DNA from: Anaspis maculata
Lineage: Eukaryota > Arthropoda > Insecta > Coleoptera > Scraptiidae
Length of the DNA: 64,000 nt
Reading direction: 5' to 3'
NCBI GenBank assembly: GCA_949128115.1
Contig: OX421962.1
Location: 8,340,262 to 8,404,261 of the forward strand
Made by a program: the position numbers and the translations under genes. Numbering within the stretch: the stretch's first letter is position 1; each line of letters begins with the position of its first letter. Of this stretch, positions 34,433-45,288 are shown piece after piece. The notes below the pieces were generated by a model, which made no database searches, was not told the DNA's origin, and saw nothing but the letters and a program-made list of their open reading frames with translations.

Positions 34433-35640
34433 TATAGGTTCTATGAGGCGCGGGCCCTGTATCTTTGCGCGGGGCGCAAGAGTATATAACCCGCTTGCTG
34501 AAGGAACTGCTGGCGCCCTCTGCCAGCCGAAGCTCTCTGGTGTCAATGTGACATGAAAAGTCAAATTAGAAACTGTCATCAATCGAAAAATCCAAAATTC
34601 GACGGAAAAGCTGGGATATTTGGTAGTTTTTGCTGTTTCTCTGTATGCTTTCACTGCTGCTAAGTGATATTGACTGTTTATCATGTATTGTGCCTTGCTT
34701 GGTCGAAGACTTTATAAATCTGCCAGAAGTTTTGCTGTTGCAGTTTGCTTTGCCTGGAGTTGAGTTGAATCGTTTTGTGCTTTTCCGAGTGCTTTTCCTT
34801 CATGTTCGGATTTCGAAATGAAGCATCTGAATGCCTACACCCACACGCTTGTCCGCATCTTGCTGCAAAGGGGTATCGTAAGATACGGCCAATACATAAT
34901 TTTGCAGTGGGCTACTTGTACTATAACTATTTATTTTTATCATACCACGTCTTATAAATGGACCAAGCTCATTAGAAAAGAACCAAGCGACACATCGCAA
35001 GATGTTCAGAATAACCGATCAACTAACTGTGAAGCGCACAGGCAGTTGACAATTTGTTTTTTTTTTAAGTTTTTTGTTCTTCAGCAAGTTGTATAAATTC
35101 AAAATAATTTCATGTTGTAACAGCAAATGTTCCTATTCTATCTATTCACCTTGGGTTCATGGAAACCATTCGCCCACTCATTGATTTTTTGTTGTCCTAT
35201 TACTGCAGTGTAGTTTTCAGTTGGCAACTTCCTTGCGAGCTGGACTTCAGATAGACCACTTTTACAGCTTCCTAAATTTCCTCTCTCCAGCCACCAACAT
35301 AAATAATCAATCACCATTAACCCAAAACGACGACGCCACCCATACGACCATCATGATGAAACAATAAAAATGCCAACGCTGTAATTATATAATATAATCA
35401 TTATTTTCGCGTGAACCCTTCATATTTAGTATCATCATCATTATTATTAACATTTCTCATATTTAAAATATAATCGATATTCAGTGATAACTAATTAATC
35501 TCAATAAAAATATTACATAAATTAGTCTATACAAGGAAAAGTTGAAATAATATTTCTTTTTTCTCTCTTCTTTCTTCCTCAATTATTTATAATAATATAT
35601 ATTCTATTATGTTTTATATCATACGGAATAATACGTTCTG
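34433..35640. other. Intergenic space between Cyt-b5 and Gapvd1
   Basis: No gene recognised. A GC-richer patch at about 34445-34550 contains TATATAA (34490) and could be promoter-like or a repeat end; I cannot decide. The segment next to 35641 should contain the Gapvd1 3' UTR, but I saw no clear AATAAA on the minus strand. Confidence 0.4.
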
Positions 35641-35781
35641 TCAATCGGAATAATCCATGGTTTTGATGTATTCGACGGCGGAGCAAAACTGCGTCCACCA
35701 ATACTGTTCCTCGCCGCACAGCTGGTTCACGAAGAAATTGTTCACGAACTGTATTGTCGACAACAAATCGCCAGGATTCAC
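35641..35781 (-). CDS. Gapvd1: Gapvd1 last exon: end of VPS9 domain
   Basis: A 141-bp exon after ttcgaag. It encodes VNPGDLLSTIQFVNNFFVNQ, CGEEQYWWTQFCSAVEYIKT and MDYSD, then TGA. The NPxxLLSTxQYxxxF and QYWW-type motifs are the conserved close of the VPS9 domain in this family. The acceptor tract is weak (ggtttcgaag), but phase and content fit. Confidence 0.9.
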   Translation of the reverse strand: MNPGDLLSTIQFVNNFFVNQLCGEEQYWWTQFCSAVEYIKTMDYSD

Positions 35782-38700
35782 CTTCGAAACCGAACAAAAG
35801 AACAGTTAGTTTCATATAATATTTCTACTGGAAAATACACGCGTTGCATATGCGTTTCTTATTAATAAATGTTATTCATTACTCACGGGGCGGAGCCCTG
35901 ATTATTACTAATGGGCTAGGCCCCGCCCAATGATTGGAATAACTGGCTCCAACCAATCGTAAAATTGCAGGTTGCCATGGATACAACAGCACGGAGCTTT
36001 GAGCCTACTCGATTCCATGCTGTATGTCTTTAACCTACCTTGAATAGTTTGTTTTCTGATTTACTTTGCGTAGTCATAGTTACAATCTCGAGTAAGTATT
36101 CCAGTTTCAGGAAATGACTGAGTAACAGCATACACAACACGCTTGTTTAGAAATTTACTGTTCTTTCTAGAGAGGAAATTCAAATTGAAGCGGTACCTAC
36201 CTTTATTATCACATAGACTAAAACGGGAGTGAAGTCATCGGCCGTCGTGGAACCGGCATTTTGCGAGAAAGAGAGCAGATCCATGATGCATTTGGCACAG
36301 TGCACCACGCAGTTGACTTTGTCTCTGGGGGTGCGGTAGGCGCTGATAGCCCTCAGGGCATCTTGAGCGGGCGTCCAGGGAAATTCCCGAAGGAATATCT
36401 TGTGGATCATCAGATCTTTGTGGTCGGGGCTTATGATATTCGACAGCTTCTCGATGTGTTGATACAACACGCTGGAATCACATCAAGCTGATTAGTTTTC
36501 GAGCATCCATGCTGGCGATAAGCTCTGTTAGTTTTGGCTAAATTAGCGAAATTAGTGCCTCCCCTCTTGGGGCCATAACGAAAGTTACCGCTGCATCCTG
36601 GTACTGAAGCCCATCGCACTTGATTCGCGGCAAAAATGGACGAGAAAATTCAGTAAATGCAAGTAGTATCGGACCAGCTGCGGCTTCGAGTTAAGAGATG
36701 ATTAAAAAAGGGCGACGACCCACTGGTCTTTGCTCTCAAAGACATCCCATAAGCGTACTTATCACGGCCAACAGAATTAAACTTGGTGAACTTGAGCACA
36801 AAAAGTTAGCGAAATCTAGCTCAAGTAGATACCTGAAATATTCACGAGTAAAAAAGCTTAGTGACAAAAAGAAACTCACTGATCCCGGTGCCTGTCCCCG
36901 TCTCCGTTCGGATAGAAGGCATTCGAGTAGATGGTGCTCATGATGCACCTCTCCAGCGTGATCTTGATGACGTCCCCTTGATGCCTGAATATGTCCTGCC
37001 ACAGGCCGCTCCGCTCCATGACCGAGTACAGCTGCTCGTAGAAATTATTCAGGTAATCACATTTTTCGTCGGACAGGTTCACGTCTTGGAATTCCGAATA
37101 GAACTGCAAAATCTTGCTCTCCTGTTCCAGCAAGAAACGCTTGACGCATAGCATGCACAGGTACTCTTCGCACTGCTGCTTCTCGTTGTTCATCTGGTCG
37201 TGCATGCTGGAAAATTCGTAATATTCAACGTTCAATTCTTCACAACAATCGTTCGAGTTTTCTTTTTGGAGTTGTGACATCGTTTTAGTGGTTCCTAAGG
37301 TGTCAAAAAAAATTGGAAGTTTTTTTGAAACACCCTGTATACTATAAGATAGGTATAAAAAAGATCTGATGTCCAAATTTGAGTCCTACGGGAAAAATGA
37401 TTGGGAATTGAATCTTTCCCCACCAATTTATTCAAATGGGTAGAATTCTAACAGGGGGGGGATCTCGGTAGATCACCCTGTACAGTTCTTCAACCCGAAT
37501 CGTGATTCGAGTGACCTACGCCAATTTTCTGGTATAGCACTGTGAGTAGGTTTTCCGTGTTTTGCTGGTGTAAAACTAGCTTGTACAAAAGTCAAGTTAG
37601 GCTGCCTCTTAAATTGACATGAAAATCTGAATGTTGCGATTTCTGAAAAAAATTGTGTCATGCGTGGAAAAGCGACTAGGGAGCCGCAGGGACGTTAGAG
37701 ACGTCGTTGAGACACCAAAACCGCATGGGCCCCTTTCGAATTGCCGTTCGCATTCGAGATTCGTCTTCTGGGCGACCAGGAAGTGCCAACACAAACTCGT
37801 CTCGCTTAGGACCAAAAACGGGAGCATATGGTAAACTGGAGGTGATCACAATAATCTCGTTTCAATAAGCAATTTTGAAAGGCTTGATTCTGTGGCGGCT
37901 CTCATATGGGCATGTGGCGGAAAAACTGTTGTCTCCCCGATAGCTTAGTGGTCAGAGTATCCATCCGGCAAATGGAAAACGCGGGTTCGAGTCCCGCTCA
38001 GGGCAGACACTTTTTCTCCGTCACGTCGCGCCATAAATGGTGACCCCGAACAACAATAACACGCACGCAACACGCTACTTAAATAAACAAGTAACAGCGA
38101 ACAATTGAACAGCACCGCCACTTCTCTGCCTACGTCCACCCACGTCCTATCCGTCGCCCTAGCTGGGGGGTACCGAACAACGGTTTATAAGAACGGTGAA
38201 CACGGATGACATACGAGACGAACGACGTCTCTCTGGAAGGGGAGTACTGTGGCGGTTCTCATATAGGCATGTGGCGGAGGAGCTGTTGTCTCCTCGATAG
38301 CTTAGTGGTCAGAGTATCCATCCGGCAAATGGAAGACGCGGGTTCGAGTCCCGCTCAGGGCAGACACTTTTTCTCCGTCACATCGCACCATAATTCTTTG
38401 AAATTGGGATTGTAAAACTTTTCACACGTGAATCCTGCTGCGACCTGCTAAGATATTTCTTGTTTTGCCAATAATTCGTCAGGGCTTAGCGTGTCTCTTT
38501 GTCTGTAACAGGCCGCCAAAGGGTCCGTGCTACCACCAAGACAAAAATCGTCGAAAAATCGAGCTCGCCTCAGGAGGTTACTTAATTTTTTTAAACTGTC
38601 AAATGTCATAGGTTACTGTGATTTCTTGGTTCATTGACAAACGGAAAATTGCGTCATTTTTTAATAAAACGGCAAAAAGCGTCAGACATTACGTTGCGCA

Positions 38701-41700
38701 AAAGTTTTTCGTCTATCTGTAGCGGAAATGTGAGAAAATGCTTTTCAAAGTGGCCCTAACGACATACCACGTGTCGTTGCCGAATACCGTCAGTGCAACC
38801 AACCGCCAAGTTTTGGGGTTTTTCTATGGTTCAGATTTGGAAACTTGAGGGTACCCTTACCTTACCCAAAAACAGCTTCTGGAACTGAGTGGCCGTCATT
38901 TTAACTCAGATGCTGGCAGGCGAAAACAACATGCATGTACAGGTGATCCACCAAGATTCCCCCTCCCCCCGGCCGCCCCCGTTAGAATTTTTCTCGTTCG
39001 AATATATTGATGGGGAACGAAATTTTTTCCAACCATTTTTAGCGTAGAATCAGGAACCAATTTTTTTTATATCTTATAGTATACAGGCTGTAAAAAAAAA
39101 CTTCCAAATTTTTTTGACAACTTGTATCTAAATATTAGAAATGATGCGGCTTTTTCTTCAGAGTCCAGATATATAATTTTATACTTGAATAAGATCATAT
39201 ACAGGGTGTTCATTTTCACACTCCGCACAGCAGAATTCTCATTCCTCTTTCCAGCGCCAAATGTTTTTCAAGAAAAACGCCGGAACAGATCGATTTTTAT
39301 TTTGGGGAGGATATCTAGGACACGTATTGCCGAATTCTCATCGATGAAAATCGACCTGTTCCGGCGTTTTTTTTGAAAAAAAAACTTTTTTCTTGGCGGT
39401 CTGGGGATCTGGGGTCTGGAAATCTGAACTGGGAACTGTAAAAGTGAACAACCTGTATATGATCTTATTCAGATATCAAATAACATATCTGGACTCAGAA
39501 TAAAAAGCCGCATCATATTATACACAAGAAAAGCCCACATTTGTCCGTCACGGGATCGGGGTCATGCTTTCGTGAGCATTCGTCGGGACTCGGGGCGCCT
39601 TGGCAACGCACATGTGTGCCAGCTGCGAGGCCAATAATGCAATGGAATAATGTATTGGGATTTCTCCGTTTGGGATAACTCTTCTTGCTGGCGCCTCTGA
39701 AATGCTTAATCATTTATCGTTCAAAAATCCGCTGCCGATGCCGCCCAGACACCGAAAACGGGAAGCAAGCAAGTTACATAGACGAGACAAAAATAATTGT
39801 GTTTCCTATACATCGGGCATTACAGAGAAAATAGTTTCAACCGACGCCGGCGCCGTCCCCATACGCCGCCCCCGACGAAAAAGAAACAGAACCGAAAAAG
39901 TTACAGCCACAGGTGAAAAACCATTGCGTTCCCGGTCCCTTCGACATAGCAGGAAAAATAGTTTTAGCCGCCGCTCCCATACGCCGCCCCCGACGAGATA
40001 GAAACAGAACCGGAAAATTTACAGAGATCGGACAAAAACTATAGTGTTTTCTGTCCATTCGACATCGCAGGAAAAGTAGTTTCAGCCGCCGCCGTCCCCC
40101 ATACGCCGCCCCCGACGAGAAAACGGAACCACAGAAGAGTCAGACACCGGACAAAAACTATAATGTTTCCTGTCCAGTAGACACGCAGGAAAAATGGTTT
40201 CAACCGCCGCACAGTGAGGCAAATCACTAAAAAATTGGAATAAATTCATTCAGAACCAGTAGATTTTTGGTTCGAGGGTGTAGATGTAGAATGTGTGTTG
40301 AAAACATCAAAAATGAAAATCTTTTCCCCTCAAGTTGTGTTTATCAAGTTTTGTGATTTTTACTTTGAAAATTGAATTGAAAAGACATGATAAAATTTTT
40401 CAAAACACAAATTGGCTAACCAGCCTGATTATAATCCATGATGACGATGGTGATAATGAAGAAACGTCAACGTCATTTTCAAAAATCACTTAATCCTGTT
40501 ATGCAATTTTTAGGTTTTTTTCCAAAAAAAAACAAGTTTTCTTGAAAAACTAAATAGATCCGCCAGTTTTTTACGCCCTGACTCTTCCATTGAATCATAA
40601 AAAATCTATTCTATTGAAATAAAAATAAAAACACTGTGAAAATTGTTTGATGGAGATAAATACAAAAAAAATATTAAAAAAAATAAATTAGCAAACTTGA
40701 GCAAGATTTTTTCTTCGACTCAATCTACAAAGAGTCCCTCTGTAATAATATATAAAAATCTCAGTGCGGAGAGATGTGGAAAGATACTTTATCCCCAGTA
40801 ATTTGTCAACAAATAATAAGTCTTGGTGTCATTTTTGCATTGGATACATTGACGAACTATAGCTGAAGCACCGTACCTGAATTTCAAAAGAAACTATCAA
40901 AAGTATATAATGCTTACTTCAAGGTATAAGATTCATGATGAAACCAAATTATATCTTCACGTCTTGACGGAATACAGGGGACGAAAGTACCTTATTCTTT
41001 TGACGCGCAAAAAGTCGATATCCAGATGCAGTGGAATACAACTTTTTCAAGAATTTGCCAACACAAACGGATATAAAATTCGGAATTGATTTATATGGGA
41101 CATTGTGCTCTAGTATTTGATCTTGAGAAATAATCAAGAATAATACGTAAATCTGAAATTTCATTTTTTATTTTGATTCCACATTTCACCCTCCTTGCCT
41201 CACTGTGCGCCGCCGCTCCTCATACGCCGCCCCCGACGAAAAAAGAGAACCACAGAAGTTACAGACACAGGACAAAAACTATCGTGTTTCCTGTCTATTC
41301 GACAACGCAGGAGAAATAGTTACAGCCGCCGCCGCCCCCTATACGCCGTCCCCAACGAAAAAAACAGAACCACAGAATTTACAGACACCGGACAAAAACT
41401 ATCGTGTTTCCTGCCCATTCAAATTCGCAGGAGAATTTGTTTCAGCCGCCGCCGCCCTCATATGCCGCCCCCGACGACAAAAAAACAAAACCAAAAAAGT
41501 TGCAGACACCGGACAAAAACTATCATGCTTCCTGCCCATTCCACATCACATGAAAAATAGTTTCAGCTTCACCGCTTACGTCGCTCCCGACGAAAAAAAC
41601 AGAACCAACCTATTTTACCCTTATGGGTGTACTGTACCTAAGGCCAAACCATAGGTAGGTATAATGATAGGGGTCAGTATCTCAATAAGCACTTGAGATC

Positions 41701-44601
41701 AATATCGAGCTGATTTTGACCAGGAGTCTTGCAAAGTGAAATGTTGCGAAGTCTTCCTATGAAGGCTTCTGAAAAGTTCCTACTTTTTGAAGTTGAAACT
41801 TTCCGAGGTGGCTACCGCCAAACACAAGCTGAAGTCAGGCCGCGATCAGGCCGCTTGTCGAAAAAAAAATTGGAAGTTTCTTTGAAACATCCTGTATACT
41901 ACGATATAAAAAAGTCTTGTGCCAAAATTTGAATTCTACGGGGAAAATTTCTTTCCTCGCCAATTTATACAACGGAGAAAATTCTAACAGAGGGGGGATT
42001 CTCGGTGGATCACCCTGTACACTGGTTTGACAGAACAGAACTCTTACACCAATGGATTACTGCTATCAACCGCCCCTAAACGCTATTAATAAAAAATAGA
42101 TGGCGCGCTCGAACTTGCCTGTACCTCTTCTCTTGAACTTGATTCTCTTCGGCTATAACTGATGACGAAGAAATCAGGAAATGATTCAACAAGACGATTC
42201 ACAAGGCTGATAACGATTGATACGTGATTGACACTGAAACGTGTCTAAATTTCACACATCAAAGTACGAGCGGGGAGAGCCATCTGTCTCAGGGTAGTTG
42301 AACTGATCACGACTTGAAATTGGTGATTGATAAGAATCGCTCAACGGCGCAACTTTCAATAAATGAGAAATTCAGTTGGACTGCGGAGTTGTTCCTAATA
42401 AATCTAAATCAGAGAGAAAATTGTCAGCTCATTGCTTGCAGTGAAAGGAATAGTCTGGGAGCCAGCGACGGATTTTTGATATCATTCCAACAAAGCTACA
42501 ATGTTGATTTTAACATCGCCCTACATCTCCTGATGACTAGAACGAACCTTTCCCGGCTGGTAGCCGGGGCCTTTGGCCGTTATAGCTCTTTGAAGAAAAA
42601 AAAATTGTACCTGTCCTTTATAATATTACCCTGATTACCTGATACCTGGTTACCCTGATAGCTCGATTGAAAAATTGCGAGTGGAATGTCCGCAGCAGCT
42701 AGAATGGGCGCGAGGAGGTTCGTGGCGCCAGGTCTAGCGAGCCAAGTCCAAAACGGACCCGGGTTCAAAACCCACCAAGTTCGATTTTTTTTCTGAAGAA
42801 GATCGTTCCTTTTCATTTTTTATTCAATTTAAATTCTACATACTGATTCCTCACTGGATTCTTGACTTTTTCCCGATAATTCAATAACGCCTTTTCGAAT
42901 TTTCCTTGTTACATTTCACACGGACTAGGTACTTAACAAGCGAACGCTATACTGAATTATCGGAGAAAAAGGCAAAAATACAGTAAGGAATCAGTATTTT
43001 GAAATTAGATTGCTTTAAAAATTAAAAGGAACGATTTCCTTTCGAAAAAAAATCAGACTTGGTGGGTCTCGAACCCGGGCCCGTTTTGGACATGGCTCGT
43101 TGGAGCTCGCGCCCATTCTAGCTGCTACGGACATTCCGCTCGCACTTTTTTAATCAAGCTTTTAGGGTAATCGTTTGACGTCTCAAAATTACCCGTTATA
43201 AAGGACACATACAATTTATTATTTTCTTTAAAGAGCTATAACGTTCAAAGTCTCAAATTCGTGAGAAAAAGATCACGTTCTATCAACAAATTGAAGTAAT
43301 AATGCTAATCTCCTGATTTTTTATCTACATTCAACCACCTTTCTCGATTTTTTTATGTTGATTAAGGGAGCCCTCAAAAACTAAATGTCACTTAGGTTAC
43401 TTGAATCAATACTTAAATTGAGGTTTTCGAGTAGAAAAGCTTGCATTTACCCATCAATGTAGGATTCGCAGTGCAGCAGCTCCTGACGCGAACATATCAA
43501 ATACTGTGAGTAAACGGAACGCTGCAGGAAATCCTCGCGCATCGACTTGAGCAAAGTCAAACAGGAACTTTCGTTTAGTAAATTCACGCAACGTATGGCC
43601 TCGACGATGCGGGCAATGTTCGACCATTCGTTCATCTTCCTCGCCTTGCCCAGTTCCAATCTGAGTACGGTTTCCAGCTTGCATCTGATCGGGGAACGGC
43701 TTTCCTGTGAAATCAAAGCAAAATTATAAAAAAATCTCAAGCAAATATTTAGATGATCATATAGTCACAATCAGATAGTGATGATTGATTACTCATCACA
43801 GATGGTCGTTGACTTTGTAAATATTGGCGATATCACGGTGATTTGAAAAAAATCGAGAGCGGAAAGTCTAGGAATTCTCGAAAATCTAATCTTCAAATCG
43901 ATCACTGAATAATGCCGATTTCGAAACCTCAAAAGGTGCCACTTACCTTGACGATTCGCGGAATCTGCGACGAAGCGTTGCTCAACACCAGCCGCAGCTT
44001 TTTCTTGATGTCGCCGAAACTGTTGCTCGAATCCGTCGAGTCGCCGGAATTCGGCCGGCTCCCGTTCTTTTTCCTTTCGTTCGCCGCCACCGGCAGCGGA
44101 TTCGTTTCTATGAACGGCTTCGTCCTGTACTTGGCCAGGATGTCTTCGGAAGCTTCTGAAAATTTACGCAGTTTTCTGCCTGTTAACGGAGAATTTTCGA
44201 CCGGGCCCGGGGGAGGGCGTCAAGAAAAACTCACCGGAATTGCTGCTGCTGTTCGTTTTGATCGGAGATTCGTTCAGCACCCTTTTGGTCGAGCTGACGG
44301 CGGCGTAGTCTTCGCTTTCCATGCGGAAATCGTCCAGGGCCCGGAAGGACGACGACGACGACGTCTTGCCGGAACGTCGGTTGCGGAAGCCCATCTTCAG
44401 CTTGCCGAAGAAGCTGCCGCGGGTTTTGCTGCCCCTCTGGTCGTCGTCCATGTACCCGCCGCCGCTGCCGCCGCCGTTGGTGCCGGCACCGCCGTTGTTG
44501 GCCTTGTCGCCTTTGTCGGCGCTCATGTCGAAGCTGATGCTCTTCGGTATGGCGCCGGTGGAAGCAGAGGGCTTCAAGTTGCGCGAAGAGCCGCCGTGAG
44601 C
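35641..44601 (-). CDS. Gapvd1: GTPase-activating protein and VPS9 domain protein 1 (Gapex-5/RME-6), 3' part, six exons
   Basis: The family links Ras-type GTPase activation with Rab5 guanine exchange on clathrin-coated and early endocytic membranes. Minus-strand exons are 44601-44235, 44155-43947, 43704-43451, 37206-36880, 36471-36201 and 35781-35641. All joins keep phase, giving 522 residues and TGA at 35643-35641. The N-side exons are Ser/Gly-rich and basic (GSFFGKLKMGFRNRRSGK). The C-terminal exons encode a VPS9 domain with HKDLMIHKIFLREFPWTPAQ, ADDFTPVLVYVIIK and NPGDLLSTIQFVNNF, the conserved Asp and Tyr of the Rab5-exchange surface being in DDFTPVLVYV. The RasGAP domain expected at the N-terminus is not here, so upstream exons lie beyond the window or in short pieces that I missed. 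Confidence 0.9.
35878..35960. repeat. Short GC-rich hairpin in Gapvd1 last intron
   Basis: GGGGCGGAGCCCTGATTATT on the left is partly complementary to atgggctaggccccgccc on the right. A stem-loop in an AT-rich intron with no recognised function; it may be a MITE relic. Confidence 0.35.
36201..36471 (-). CDS. Gapvd1: Gapvd1 exon: VPS9 domain
   Basis: A 271-bp exon after gattccag with the core VPS9 motifs HKIFLREFPWTPAQDALRAI, RDKVNCVVHCAKCIMDLL and TADDFTPVLVYVIIK/gtaggt. The first base completes a His codon, and it ends in phase 0. Confidence 0.92.
36880..37206 (-). CDS. Gapvd1: Gapvd1 exon: helical bundle before VPS9 domain
   Basis: A 327-bp exon after ttttccag, starting with C that completes a Gly codon, then MHDQMNNEKQQCEEYLCMLC and, near the end, MERSGLWQDIFRHQGDVIKI. 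It leaves in phase 2 (GAT CA/gtgag). The frame remains open upstream of the acceptor to 37376, but that part is intron and carries a transposon end. Confidence 0.9.
37286..37492 (-). mobile_element. One-ended fragment of the 38940-42017 element family
   Basis: The reverse complement of the end CAGGGTGATCTACCGAGATC sits at about 37469-37488. The adjoining 200 bp (gaaacaccctgtatactata, caccaatttattca, gaattctaacaggggg) match 41858-42017 in direct orientation and 38940-39120 inverted. No matching second end was seen. It lies in the Gapvd1 intron just upstream of the exon at 36880-37206. Confidence 0.65.
37889..38035 (+). mobile_element. tRNA-Ala-like SINE unit, copy 1
   Basis: At 37935-38005 the sequence folds as a near-tRNA: D-arm TAGCTTAGTGGTCAGAGTA, anticodon arm TCCAT-CCGGCAA-ATGGA (anticodon GGC, Ala type), T-arm GCGGGTTCGAGTCCCGC. 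The acceptor pairs only 5 of 7. It is preceded by ctgtggcggctctcatatgg and followed by acactttttctccgtcac, both shared with copy 2. Imperfect acceptor pairing and the shared flanks indicate a SINE and not a tRNA gene. Confidence 0.65.
38249..38395 (+). mobile_element. tRNA-Ala-like SINE unit, copy 2
   Basis: A direct repeat of copy 1 about 360 bp downstream, nearly identical through the tRNA-like part (same anticodon arm and T-arm) and both flanks. The 210 bp between them (38036-38248) includes tggtgaccccgaacaacaat and is not repeated here. The pair could be a dimeric SINE, or short terminal repeats around a deleted element. Confidence 0.65.
39202..39455. mobile_element. 254-bp MITE, CAGGGTGTTCATTTTCACA ends, TA duplication
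   Basis: The ends are CAGGGTGTTCATTTTCACA and, inverted, CAGGTTGTTCACTTTTACA, flanked by TA (39200-39201, 39456-39457). An internal inverted block surrounds AAAAACGCCGGAACAG (near 39273 and, inverted, near 39355). It lies at the centre of a larger hairpin (39142-39515). Confidence 0.82.
39820..41640 (+). repeat. GC-rich tandem repeat, unit about 120 bp, split by an insertion
   Basis: The phrase atacgccgcccccgacga recurs at 39861, 39979, 40101, 41222, 41341, 41461 and about 41577, with steps of 116-122 bp except across the insertion at 40211-41208. Each unit also has acaccggacaaaaactat and ctgtccattcgacatcgcagg. Frames of up to 149 codons in the array (41195-41654) are Arg/Pro-rich by-products of the repeat and are broken. 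Confidence 0.85.
40211..41208. mobile_element. 1-kb insertion with CACAGTGAGGCAA terminal repeats
   Basis: The ends CACAGTGAGGCAA and TTGCCTCACTGTG interrupt the 120-bp array. The flanks share CGCCG, but the array is itself CCG-rich, so the target duplication length cannot be read. CAGTGAGGCAA resembles hAT ends. The interior is AT-rich, with no recognisable transposase. Confidence 0.72.
42018..42577. other. Gapvd1 intron, nothing recognised
   Basis: Intron sequence between two foldback elements. A plus-strand frame of 106 codons (42314-42634) has no recognisable domain. Confidence 0.4.
42578..43243. mobile_element. Foldback element of about 670 bp with tRNA-like B box in each arm
   Basis: The arms CGTTATAGCTCTTTGAAGAA and, inverted, cgttatagctctttaaagaa extend inward through GAATGTCCGCAGCAGCTAGA (42686, inverted near 43120) and CCCGGGTTCAAAACCCACCA (42758, inverted near 43062), meeting near 42910. 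GGTTCAAAACC resembles a Pol III B box. No coding capacity. It lies in the Gapvd1 intron. Confidence 0.8.
43451..43704 (-). CDS. Gapvd1: Gapvd1 exon: helical region
   Basis: A 254-bp exon that includes CKLETVLRLELGKARKMNEW, SNIARIVEAIRCVNLLNESS and QYLICSRQELLHCESYID. It leaves in phase 2 (GAT GG/gtaaat). The following intron is 6.2 kb. Confidence 0.9.
43947..44155 (-). CDS. Gapvd1: Gapvd1 exon: start of helical bundle region
   Basis: A 209-bp exon beginning EASEDILAKYRTKPFIETNP and ending SFGDIKKKLRLVLSNASSQI and PRIVK/gtaag. It shows the transition from linker into the conserved helical part. Its first two bases complete a Glu codon from the previous exon. Confidence 0.88.
44235..44601 (-). 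CDS. Gapvd1: Gapvd1 exon: Ser/Gly-rich linker
   Basis: A 367-bp exon from acceptor ttttttcag to TCC G/gtgag. It encodes a disordered, basic and Ser-rich region with poly-Gly and a GSFFGKLKMGFRNRRSGK motif resembling the linker of the family. It enters in phase 0 as read and leaves in phase 1. Confidence 0.85.
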
Positions 44602-44753
44602 CTGAAAAAAAAACAGAACGTTGTACTACAGCGTCTGGTCCAGGACACGCAATAACGGACAGACCGACAAACAGACATACAGATAGAAACACAGACAAGA
44701 CATTTTTTAAAGGCTGCTGTATAGGTACAGGGGGTGTGGCAAGTAACTTTTAC

Positions 44754-45288
44754 TTAAGGGGTTTCTGATGCGACTAAAAAAGTTGTTGACGGGAATCGGT
44801 TTTATTTTTTTTTGTCAAGTACAAACTCTCCCAAAAAGAAAATGTACGGGCACTGCTATCAAATTTTGAAAATTTCCAAAAATTTTTGAAAATTTTTGAT
44901 TTTGATTCTCGAAAATTTCAAAACCAGATAGCATCGACAATGCATCTTTCCTCAAGGAAGTCGCATGCCAAATTTGAACCTTTTATTCTGACAAAAGGTA
45001 CCAAAAATGATTTCTACTAATTCACTTTTTCGTGTCTACGAGAAATCATTTTTGGTACCTTTTTTTTGAGAATGAAAACATCAAATTTGGCATGCGACTT
45101 CCTTGAGGAAAGATGCATTGTCGATGCTATCTGGTTTTGAAATTTTCGAAAATCAAAATAAAAAATTTTCAAAACTTGATAGCTACGCCCGTAAATTTTC
45201 TTTTTGGGAGAGTTTCTACTTGACGAAAAAAGTAAAATGGAACCGGTTCCCGTCAACAACTTTTTTAGTCGCATCAGAAACCCCTTAA
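44754..45288. mobile_element. 535-bp palindromic element ending in TTAA
   Basis: TTAAGGGGTTTCTGATGCGA at the left matches, inverted, the right end at 45269-45288. Most of the sequence folds about a centre near 45022 (CGGGAATCGGTTTTATTTTT inverted near 45230; ATGCATCTTTCCTCAAGGAA inverted near 45100). Both ends finish in TTAA, which could be a piggyBac-type target duplication or part of the repeat. No transposase. Confidence 0.75.

Larger units (their letters stand above)
38940..42017. mobile_element. 3.1-kb composite foldback element with TA duplication
   Basis: The left end CAGGTGATCCACCAAGATTC and the right end, inverted, CAGGGTGATCCACCGAGAAT are flanked by TA (38938-38939, 42018-42019). 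The first 180 bp and last 160 bp are inverted copies. Inside are a smaller transposon (39202-39455), a 120-bp tandem array (39820-41640) and another insertion that splits the array (40211-41208). No transposase frame was found. It sits in the 6.2-kb Gapvd1 intron. Confidence 0.75.

Noticed and set aside
37935..38005. Functional tRNA-Ala gene (two copies)
   Set aside because: Acceptor stem pairs only 5 of 7, there are shared non-tRNA flanks and no clear Pol III terminator, so SINE origin is more likely.
41195..41654. Arg/Pro-rich frames of 121 and 149 codons
   Set aside because: Products of the 120-bp tandem array, broken by indels between units.
44231..44698. Alternative frames over the Gapvd1 Ser/Gly exon
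   Set aside because: The frame at 44577-44235 joins in phase to neighbouring exons, and these do not.
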